Shown piece after piece: positions 1 through 5,975 of a DNA stretch of 11,385 nt (positions are counted from its first letter, which is position 1; every line of letters begins with the position of its first letter). A program made the position numbers and the translations under genes. The stretch lies in contig JALQTL010000256.1 of NCBI GenBank assembly GCA_023260935.1, positions 1 to 11,385 on the forward strand, in the 5' to 3' direction. The notes beneath the pieces were generated by a model. That model saw nothing but the letters and a program-made list of their open reading frames with translations, ran no database searches and had not been told where the DNA came from. Source of the DNA: Paracoccaceae bacterium. GTDB taxonomy: Bacteria; Pseudomonadota; Alphaproteobacteria; Rhodobacterales; Rhodobacteraceae.

Positions 1-1
1 G

Positions 2-733
2 CTGGGCCGGGCCGGGGTGCCCAAGGAATTGTTGCCCCCTGTGGTGGAACCGGGCACCGACATCGGCCCCGTTTCGCCAGAGGCAGCCATCGCGTTCAGC
101 CTGCCGCCCGGATGCCGGGTGATCGCGGGCACCACGGACGGCTGCGCGTCCTTCCTTGCCACCGGGGCGGATCAGGCCGGCGACGGGGTCAGCGCCCTTG
201 GCACCACGCTGACGGTCAAGCTGTTGTCCGACCGCCCCATCTTTGCCCCCGAATACGGCATCTACAGCCACCGTCTTTTGGGCATGTGGCTGGCGGGGGG
301 GGCGTCGAATTCCGGCGGCGCGGCCTTGCTTGCGCATTTCAGCGCCGACCGGATGGCCGACCTGTCACCCCTGATCGACCCCGAAACCGATACCGGGCTG
401 GACTTCTATCCCCTGCCCCGCCCGGGAGAGAGGTTTCCCGTGGCCGACCCCTTGATGGCACCGCGCGTCCAGCCCCGCCCGGCCGAGGATGCGCGCTTTT
501 TGCATGCCCTGTTCGAAGGGGTGGCGGGGGTAGAGGCGCTGGCCTACCGGCGGCTGGCGGAACTGGGCGCCCCGCCGCTGCGCCGCTTGCGCAGCCTTGG
601 CGGGGGGGCCGCGAACCCGGTCTGGACAAGGCTGCGCGAACGCCGCTTGCAGGTGCCCTTCCTGCCGCCCCTTTCGGACGAGGCGGCCTTTGGCGCGGCC
701 CTTCTGGCCCGGCATGGGGCGGGGGCGGCATGA
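2..733 (+). CDS. FGGY-family sugar kinase, C-terminal part (D-ribulokinase-like), cut by window edge
   Basis: This is the C-terminal 243 codons of an FGGY carbohydrate kinase; the reading frame is open from base 2, so the true start lies left of the window. Visible FGGY features are the AGTTDG segment starting the second ASKHA domain, the phosphate/nucleotide-side GALGTT-like motif (SALGTTLTVKLL), the WLAGGASNSGG segment, and the late LGGGAANPVW motif followed by a SDEAAFGAALLA helix. The YGIYSHR and GLDFYPL segments resemble the cyanobacterial/plant SePSK-AtXK1 group, whose characterised member phosphorylates D-ribulose. A D-ribulokinase would phosphorylate the ketose made from ribitol. The gene overlaps the next gene by four bases (ATGA). 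A run of eight G at 295-302 lies inside it, but the frame is intact. It could instead act on another ketose or polyol, because the N-terminal substrate-binding half is not visible. Confidence 0.85.
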   Translation: MGRAGVPKELLPPVVEPGTDIGPVSPEAAIAFSLPPGCRVIAGTTDGCASFLATGADQAGDGVSALGTTLTVKLLSDRPIFAPEYGIYSHRLLGMWLAGGASNSGGAALLAHFSADRMADLSPLIDPETDTGLDFYPLPRPGERFPVADPLMAPRVQPRPAEDARFLHALFEGVAGVEALAYRRLAELGAPPLRRLRSLGGGAANPVWTRLRERRLQVPFLPPLSDEAAFGAALLARHGAGAA

Positions 734-1584
734 TGGGCCCCCTGCACATGTCCAGCCTTGCGGATCTGGCCGCGCGCCATGACGGCTTTCTGATCGACCA
801 GTTCGGGGTGCTGCTGGATGGCAGCGCCGCTTATCCGGGCGCGGCCGAAGCCTTGCGCTTCCTGTCGGATCTGGGAAAGCGCGTGCTGCTTCTTTCCAAT
901 TCGGGCAAGCGCTCTGACGCCAATGCCCGGCGGCTGCTACAGCTTGGCTTTTCGCGCGACAGTTTCGAAATGGTGCTTTCTTCGGGCGAGGCTGCCTACC
1001 GGGTGCTGGCCGCCCGTCAATTACCCGCCGGCACACCCGTCTGGCTGCACAGCCGCGATGGCGACACTTCGGCGATCGATGGGCTTGGATTGCGGCCGGT
1101 TGACCGACCCGAAGATGCAGCACTGCTGGTGCTGGCGGCCAGCCGGGCTGATGAATTCGGGTTGAAGGAATATGCGCAATGGCTGCGCCCGGCGGCCGCG
1201 CAGGGCATTCCGATGATCTGCACCAACCCTGACCAGACGATGCTGACACCGCAGGGCCAGAAGCCGGGCGCGGGGCGGATTGCAATGCTTTATCAGGAAT
1301 TTGGCGGCAAGGTGGACTGGATCGGCAAGCCCTATCCGCTGATCTATGCCGAAGCCGCCCGGCATCTGGCGGGCCTGCGGCCCGACCGCATCCTCTGCAT
1401 CGGCGACAGCCCGGCGCATGACATCCGCGGCGGCAGCCAGGCCGGGTTCCGCACGGCCCTTGTACGCACTGGCCTGCATGCCGCCGTGCCAGATTCCGGG
1501 CTGGCAGATCTGTGCCTTGCCGAAGCGGGCATTCTGCCCGATTACATCCTGCCCCGTTTCGCCCTGCCGCCAGATGCGCCGTAA
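730..1584 (+). CDS. HAD-superfamily class IIA hydrolase (TIGR01459-type, NagD-like)
   Basis: A 284-residue HAD phosphatase-like protein. Motif I is DQFGVL with the nucleophile Asp23. Motif II is the Ser of LLLSNSGK (Ser56), motif III is Lys200 in GKPYP, and motif IV is GDSPAHD (Asp226, Asp231). The large C2-type cap between motifs II and III places it in class IIA. The second Asp of the usual DxD is Phe25. As far as I know Trp/Phe here is common in the TIGR01459 subgroup, but it removes the normal general acid/base. Start: ATG at 730 and 733 both overlap the kinase stop (ATGATGA-like junction), and ATG 748 is also possible. The tight coupling to a sugar kinase suggests a role in sugar-phosphate metabolism, perhaps removing dead-end phosphates. 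The substrate cannot be read from the sequence. Confidence 0.88.
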   Translation: MMGPLHMSSLADLAARHDGFLIDQFGVLLDGSAAYPGAAEALRFLSDLGKRVLLLSNSGKRSDANARRLLQLGFSRDSFEMVLSSGEAAYRVLAARQLPAGTPVWLHSRDGDTSAIDGLGLRPVDRPEDAALLVLAASRADEFGLKEYAQWLRPAAAQGIPMICTNPDQTMLTPQGQKPGAGRIAMLYQEFGGKVDWIGKPYPLIYAEAARHLAGLRPDRILCIGDSPAHDIRGGSQAGFRTALVRTGLHAAVPDSGLADLCLAEAGILPDYILPRFALPPDAP

Positions 1585-1596
1585 AGAAGGCTCGCC

Positions 1597-2529
1597 ATGC
1601 CCCTGACGCTTTCCCTGAACACCAACCCACTGGTCAACCGCTTTGCCGCACCCGACGATCTGATCGGCACCGTGGCGCGCGATCTGCGCATCCGTGACCT
1701 GCAACTGACCCATGAATTCATCAACCCGTCGTGGCCCGCCCCGGTGATCCGCCGGCTGACGCGCCAGATGGGGGCAGCGCTGCGGCGCACGGGGGTGCGT
1801 GTGACATCGGGGATGACGGGCCCCTATGGGCGGCTGAACCATTTCGGCCACCCCGACCGCGAGGTCCGGCGCTATTACATCGACTGGTTCAAGACCTTTG
1901 CCGAAATCATCGCAGATCTGGGCGGCCAGTCTGTCGGCACACAATTCGCGATCTTCACCTATCGCGATTTCGACGATGCCGCGCGGCGCGAGGCACTGAT
2001 GGACGCGGCCATCGACGCCTGGGCCGAAGTGGCAGAACATGCCAAGGGCGCGGGCCTTGGATACGTCTTCTGGGAACCGATGAGCATCGGGCGCGAATTC
2101 GGTGAAACGATCGAAGCGTGTCTGGCCCTTCAGGCGCGTCTTGCGACGGCTGGAATGGCGCTGCCGATGTGGATGATGGCCGATATCGATCATGGCGATG
2201 TGACCAGCCCGAACCCCGATGACTGCGATCCCTATGCCTGGGCGCGGGCGGTGCCGCGCCATTCGCCAATCATACACATCAAGCAAAGCCTGATGGACAA
2301 AGGCGGCCACCGCCCCTTTACCGCAGAATTCAACGCCAAGGGCCGCGTGCATCCCGCGCCGCTGCTGGCGGCACTGGCCGAAGGCGGGGCGCAGGACAAC
2401 GAGATCTGTCTGGAACTGTCGTTCAAGGAACGCGAACCCGATGACCGGCAGGTTCTGCCCAAGATCGCGGAAAGCATTGCCTTCTGGGCACCCCATATCG
2501 ATACAGGCGCGGCCGACCTTCGGGTCTGA
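1597..2529 (+). CDS. eryC: EryC-like tetrulose-phosphate epimerase (D-erythrulose-1-phosphate 3-epimerase family)
   Basis: A 310-residue sugar phosphate isomerase/epimerase of the AP-endonuclease-2-like TIM-barrel fold. Candidate divalent-metal ligands follow the family order: Glu160 (FWEPMS), Asp198 and His199 (DIDHGD), His227 (IIHIK) and Glu273 (LELSFKERE). The N-terminus SLNTNPLVNRFA and the block SGMTGPYGRLNHFGHP match what I remember of Brucella and rhizobial EryC, a protein first annotated as a dehydrogenase and later shown to interconvert D- and L-erythrulose 1-phosphate on the way to erythrose 4-phosphate. The assignment is from memory and has not been aligned. An AAGAAGG Shine-Dalgarno lies 6-7 bases before ATG 1597. 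The gap to the hydrolase gene is only 12 bases, so it is the third gene of that operon. The stop is 13 bases from the stop of the convergent regulator-kinase gene. Confidence 0.8.
   Translation: MPLTLSLNTNPLVNRFAAPDDLIGTVARDLRIRDLQLTHEFINPSWPAPVIRRLTRQMGAALRRTGVRVTSGMTGPYGRLNHFGHPDREVRRYYIDWFKTFAEIIADLGGQSVGTQFAIFTYRDFDDAARREALMDAAIDAWAEVAEHAKGAGLGYVFWEPMSIGREFGETIEACLALQARLATAGMALPMWMMADIDHGDVTSPNPDDCDPYAWARAVPRHSPIIHIKQSLMDKGGHRPFTAEFNAKGRVHPAPLLAALAEGGAQDNEICLELSFKEREPDDRQVLPKIAESIAFWAPHIDTGAADLRV
2515..2526. terminator. Small cUUCGg hairpin at the end of eryC, between convergent operons
   Basis: GACC-TTCG-GGTC forms a 4-bp stem closed by C-G around a TTCG loop, the exceptionally stable RNA tetraloop. 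It sits immediately before the eryC-like stop codon, at the point where the two operons converge. There is no T-run after it on either strand and the stem is short, so a role in ending transcription or protecting the 3' end is only a suggestion. Confidence 0.2.
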
Positions 2530-2542
2530 TCCGCCGGAATCG

Positions 2543-4597
2543 TCAGCCGATGGTCAGCGCGGCCGACCGGCAGGGCATGTCCAGAAGCTCTTTCAGCTCC
2601 TTGTCCAGATGCAGCACCGACAGCGACACCCCCGCCATGTCAAGCGAGGTGTAATAGGGCCCGACAAGGCTGGAATGCACCCTAAGGCCGTGCGCCTTCA
2701 GCCGTTTGCGCACCCGGCGCAGGATGATGTAAAGTTCCATCGTCGGGGTGCTGCCCAGCGAATTGATCAGCAGCGCCACCTCGTCGCCCTCGGCGCTTGG
2801 CATTTCCTCCAGAATGCGGTCCAGCAGGATATCGGCGCAGGCATCGGCCGTTCCCACCCCGCGGCGTTCCACCCCCGGCTCTCCATGCACGCCGACGCCG
2901 ATTTCCATGTCATCGGGACCAAGGTCGAAGCTGGGTTGCCGGGTTTCTGGCAGGCTGCCGGGTTCCAGCGCAAGGCCCATGGTATAGGTGCGGGCATTTG
3001 CATGCCGGGCAAGCGCCTCGCAGCTATCCAGCGACAGCATGCGCGCCGAGGCGGCACCGGCGATCTTGAACGTAAACACATTGCCCGCCACCCCGCGCCG
3101 GGCCGAGCGGGCCTCTCGTGGGGCCGAGGCGATATCATCGGTGGTGATGATCGACCGCACCTCTGTTCCTTCGGCCGCCATCGCTTCGGCGGCCATATCG
3201 AAGTTCATCACATCGCCCGAGAAATTGCCGTAGATATACAGCACCCCGGCCCCGCCCTGAACCGCCCGAGTGGCCGCGATGATCGGGTCTGGCGGGGGCG
3301 AAGCGAAGATGTTGCCCACCACCGCCGCATCGGCCAGACCGGGCCCGACATAACCCCAGAAGGCCGGTTCATGCCCCGCGCCGCCGCCCACGACAATCGC
3401 CACCTTGCCCGGACGCGGCCCGTCGATCGCGCGCACCGCGCGGCTGCTGCCGGGAACCGGCGCAATCAGATCCTCGTGCGCCAGAAGCGCGCCCTGAAGG
3501 GTTTCGTCCACCGCATCCTGCGGGCTGTTGATCAGCTTTTTCACATGGGTGCGCGCCCGCAAGGGGCGTTCCGACACGGCCGCGGACCGGCGCGGCGTAT
3601 CGCGGTAGCCTTCGGCCGTCAGGATGCCGCGACCTGTTGCGATGTCGGTGACAAGGATACTGACATAGCCGCCGCGCAGCGCGGCAAGGATGGCGGCCAC
3701 CTTGTCCATGCCCCCGGCCACGGCGATGCGCTGGGGAATGCGGCGCAGCTGTTCAAGGTCAAGTCCGATGGTGCGGTCATGCAGCGGGCCAATCACCGGA
3801 TCGCCACGGGCCGAGATGAACCGGCCAACAATGCTGCCCACCGCATCCTGATAATGGGCGTGCTGCATGGCCCCGTCCAGAAAGCCGCTGGTATGGATCG
3901 TGCTTTCGGGCCGCAGCGACGATATCCCCATCACGATCCGGTCGGCCTCGGCCAGAATGCCCAGCTGTTCGGCCAGAACTGCCTCTTCCATCAGCAGGGA
4001 CCGCACTTCGGGCGAAGAGACGATGGCAGGCGCCGAGATCGGGATCGCCCGGGCGTTCAGCGCCTTGGCCAGCCGCGAGGCGCAGGCCTCGGGCGTCCAG
4101 GGGATCTTGGCGGTGGTGCCGCCGGTGGCCTGCACCACGCGCACATCCTGCAAACCCGGCGCGTCGATCTGATCGGCCATTGACAGGACAGTACGGCCCC
4201 ATGTCACGGCCAGCGTATCGCCAGACCGCACAAAGCGCGACAGAACCCGCGCCCCGGCATCGCCCAGCCGGCCGATCAGCGACCGTTCGCCGCCCTCGGT
4301 CGGAATAACAAGGCAATCCTGAAGGTTGAAATGATCACGCAGCGCCTGTGCGATCGTCAGGGTGCGGAACTTGTCGGGCGCGATCTCGATGCTGACGATC
4401 CCGCGTGACCGCGCATCGGCCAGATAGGCATTGACCGACGGGCGCGACACCCCCATCAGCTCGGCGATATCGCCTTGGGTCATGCCTTCTTCGTAATAAA
4501 GCCATGATGCCCACAAAAGCGGGTCGTCACCAAAGCGCAGCGGCACCACATCGTCACCGCCTTCTGCGGCGGCACGGCTTCCGGGGCGAAGGGGCAT
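2543..4597 (-). CDS. SorC-family transcriptional regulator fused to dihydroxyacetone kinase subunit DhaK
   Basis: A 684-residue two-part protein. Residues about 25-70 are a winged-helix/HTH DNA-binding region (MTQGDIAELMGVSRPSVNAYL), and about 75-335 are a full SorC sugar-phosphate sensor domain (VTWGRTVLSM, GISSLRPEST, VAGGMDKVAAILAALRGG, LVTDIATGRGIL). After a short basic linker (335-350), residues 351-684 are a full-length DhaK starting HVKKLINS. The DhaK substrate residues are retained: His409 (GGGAGHEP), Asp462 (NFSGDVMNF) and His571 (GVHGEPG), the last equivalent to the His that binds the keto-sugar covalently in E. coli DhaK. It therefore looks catalytically competent. ATG 4597 is chosen because its A is also the last base of the upstream dhaL stop (TGATG) and GGAGGG precedes it at 4606-4611; ATG 4642 has no such site. 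It probably regulates the polyol operons according to keto-sugar phosphate, as EryD (also SorC family) does for erythritol. The regulation is inferred. Confidence 0.92.
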   Translation of the reverse strand: MPLRPGSRAAAEGGDDVVPLRFGDDPLLWASWLYYEEGMTQGDIAELMGVSRPSVNAYLADARSRGIVSIEIAPDKFRTLTIAQALRDHFNLQDCLVIPTEGGERSLIGRLGDAGARVLSRFVRSGDTLAVTWGRTVLSMADQIDAPGLQDVRVVQATGGTTAKIPWTPEACASRLAKALNARAIPISAPAIVSSPEVRSLLMEEAVLAEQLGILAEADRIVMGISSLRPESTIHTSGFLDGAMQHAHYQDAVGSIVGRFISARGDPVIGPLHDRTIGLDLEQLRRIPQRIAVAGGMDKVAAILAALRGGYVSILVTDIATGRGILTAEGYRDTPRRSAAVSERPLRARTHVKKLINSPQDAVDETLQGALLAHEDLIAPVPGSSRAVRAIDGPRPGKVAIVVGGGAGHEPAFWGYVGPGLADAAVVGNIFASPPPDPIIAATRAVQGGAGVLYIYGNFSGDVMNFDMAAEAMAAEGTEVRSIITTDDIASAPREARSARRGVAGNVFTFKIAGAASARMLSLDSCEALARHANARTYTMGLALEPGSLPETRQPSFDLGPDDMEIGVGVHGEPGVERRGVGTADACADILLDRILEEMPSAEGDEVALLINSLGSTPTMELYIILRRVRKRLKAHGLRVHSSLVGPYYTSLDMAGVSLSVLHLDKELKELLDMPCRSAALTIG

Positions 4598-5262
4598 CAG
4601 CCCGGCCCTCCGTCTGAAGCCGGGGCCTGCGCATCCAGCCATTCCCGCAGGGCGGAAATGATGATGGCGGCCGATGCGGCACCGGGATCGACATGGCCAA
4701 GGCTGCGCGCCCCAAGACGGGCGGCGCGGCCAACGGCTGCCACCATCGCCCGGGTCGCCTCGCGCCCTTCGATGGCGGCGGCTTCCGCCTGCCGCAACTG
4801 CCCGCTTGCCGAAAGGCCGCGGCGCGCCCCATCGGCCACGGCGCGCGCGGCGGGCGACCAGACATCCATCATCGTCTTGTCTCCCGGGCGGGCCTTGCCC
4901 CGCTCACGGATGCCATCGGCAAAGGCGGGTACAAGATTTGCCAAATCCTGCGCGTCAAATCCGGCCCTGTCGCCCAACTGGCGCCCCGCCGACATCAGCG
5001 CGCTGGCATAAAGCGGCCCCGTTGTCGCCCCGACAGCGGAAAGAAACGACCGCCCCGCCACCCCTAGCAGCCTGCCGGGGGGCAGATCAGCTTCGGAGGC
5101 GGTGGCGCGCACCACGGCTGCAAAACCTTCGGCCATGGAATTGCCATGGTCGGCATCGCCAATGGCGCCATCCAGCGCGCCCAGATCCATTCGTGCTTCG
5201 GCTAGCCGCAACGCGACAAGGCGGAAAAGATCGACAAGCTGGCGCGACGTGAATTCGGTCAT
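4597..5262 (-). CDS. dhaL: Dihydroxyacetone kinase subunit DhaL (first copy, coupled to regulator-DhaK fusion)
   Basis: A 221-residue DhaL, the nucleotide-binding, phosphate-donating subunit that works on the keto-sugar held by DhaK. The Mg-ATP/ADP site is intact: Asp31, Asp36, Asp38 and His39 (DGAIGDADHGNSM). The later family blocks GATTGPLYASA (78-88) and PGDKTMMDVWSPA (126-138) are also present. Length is normal for the family (about 210). Start: ATG 5262 begins the conserved region. The frame stays open to 5364, but that extension overlaps the neighbouring gene and looks non-coding. Only a weak GTGGGG precedes the ATG. The gene ends in a TGATG overlap with the regulator-DhaK fusion, so these two products are made together and are probably partners. 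It shares the fold and motifs of the second DhaL but is clearly diverged (GDADHGNS against GDGDHGSN). Confidence 0.9.
   Translation of the reverse strand: MTEFTSRQLVDLFRLVALRLAEARMDLGALDGAIGDADHGNSMAEGFAAVVRATASEADLPPGRLLGVAGRSFLSAVGATTGPLYASALMSAGRQLGDRAGFDAQDLANLVPAFADGIRERGKARPGDKTMMDVWSPAARAVADGARRGLSASGQLRQAEAAAIEGREATRAMVAAVGRAARLGARSLGHVDPGAASAAIIISALREWLDAQAPASDGGPG
4606..4611 (-). promoter_or_regulatory. Shine-Dalgarno that fixes the regulator-DhaK start
   Basis: GGAGGG on the minus strand lies 8 bases before ATG 4597, inside the end of the preceding dhaL. It supports coupled translation from the TGATG junction over the longer in-frame start at 4642. Confidence 0.7.
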
Positions 5263-5332
5263 GGCCCCACTTGGCCCGATTGCCCCGCCCGATGCAAGAT
5301 GGCCCTGCCAAAAGCCCCTGCGGCAGAAGCCG

Positions 5333-5968
5333 TCACGGCAGGCGCTGCAATACCGATGTGCCAAGGCTGGTCAGGATCAGGCAGCACGAGGTGGCCCCCG
5401 CATCCAGCACCCCGCGCGACCGTTCGCCCAGACGGCTGGACCGGCCGATCCGCGCGACAAGATCAATGGTGCTATCGCGGCCCTGCTCTGCCGCTGTCAT
5501 CATCGCCCTGAGCGCGGGGCCAAAACCTTCGGACCGGGCGGCATCGAAGGCCTGAACGGCCGGAACAAGCGTATCGATCAGGGTCTTGTCGCCAACTTGG
5601 GCGTTCCCCACCCCCTGCACACCCTGAAGCCCGGCATTCAGCATGCGCGAAAAGGTTTCGGCATCGATCTCGGCAAGCCCTGCGATGGCCCCGGCCATGT
5701 CTTCGAACATCAGCCCGTAAAGCGGGCCCATCGATCCGCCGATCTCGTCCATCAGGATCTCGGACAGGATCAGCATCGCACCATCAAGGGTGATGTCGCG
5801 GCCATGGATGCGTTCGGCCGCGCGGCCAAAGCCCTTGGCCATGTTGCTGCCATGGTCGCCATCACCGATCTTGCCGTCAATCTCGGACAGCCAGGCTTTG
5901 TTCGCCACGATGGCCGCGGCGATGTCTTCGATGATTGCCGCTTGTCCGGCATTCGGGATTGATGTCAT
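5333..5968 (-). CDS. dhaL: Dihydroxyacetone kinase subunit DhaL (second copy)
   Basis: A 211-residue DhaL with the complete Mg-nucleotide motif Asp31, Asp36, Asp38, His39 (DGKIGDGDHGSNM), the GGSMGPLYG loop (77-85), the VGDKTLIDTLVPA block (125-137) and the C-terminal DAGATS segment (189-194). It starts seven bases after the stop of dhaK with AGGAAG before its ATG, so it pairs with that DhaK as a two-subunit kinase. No DhaM or other PTS phosphate-donor gene is in the window. ATP is therefore the likely phosphate donor, though DhaM could be encoded elsewhere. A 70-base gap separates it from the other dhaL. Confidence 0.92.
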   Translation of the reverse strand: MTSIPNAGQAAIIEDIAAAIVANKAWLSEIDGKIGDGDHGSNMAKGFGRAAERIHGRDITLDGAMLILSEILMDEIGGSMGPLYGLMFEDMAGAIAGLAEIDAETFSRMLNAGLQGVQGVGNAQVGDKTLIDTLVPAVQAFDAARSEGFGPALRAMMTAAEQGRDSTIDLVARIGRSSRLGERSRGVLDAGATSCCLILTSLGTSVLQRLP

Positions 5969-5975
5969 GTCTTCC

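Noticed and set aside
295..302. Run of eight G inside the FGGY kinase, a possible phase-variation tract
   Set aside because: It encodes the conserved LAGGAS segment in frame. Such runs are expected by chance in GC-rich coding DNA and nothing else suggests slippage.
365..1630. 421-codon minus-strand frame across the FGGY kinase and hydrolase
   Set aside because: It is rich in Arg, Gly, Pro, Ala and Cys without any domain, and lies opposite two recognisable proteins.
1021..2496. 491-codon open frame on the minus strand, opposite the HAD hydrolase and EryC-like genes
   Set aside because: It spans two well-supported genes on the other strand, has no family motifs, and has the low-complexity composition of a shadow frame.
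2507..2568. 12-bp direct repeat gcgcggccgacc at 2507-2518 and 2557-2568 around the convergent stops
   Set aside because: Both copies are coding sequence in different genes and made of common GC-rich codons. Only two copies exist and there are no mobile-element features.
2441..4183. 580-codon open frame on the plus strand, opposite the regulator-DhaK fusion
   Set aside because: Composition is rich in His, Arg, Gly and Pro with no recognisable domain, and it is antisense to a protein with two clear domains. It is a shadow frame typical of high-GC DNA.
4595..4642. Longer start (ATG 4642) for the regulator-DhaK fusion
   Set aside because: It would overlap dhaL by 46 bases and lacks a Shine-Dalgarno, whereas ATG 4597 has GGAGGG at good spacing and a TGATG junction.
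5263..5364. N-terminal extension of the first DhaL to ATG 5364
   Set aside because: The extra 34 residues overlap the end of the other dhaL, are Cys/Arg/Gly-rich and do not resemble the DhaL family, which begins near the MTEF start.
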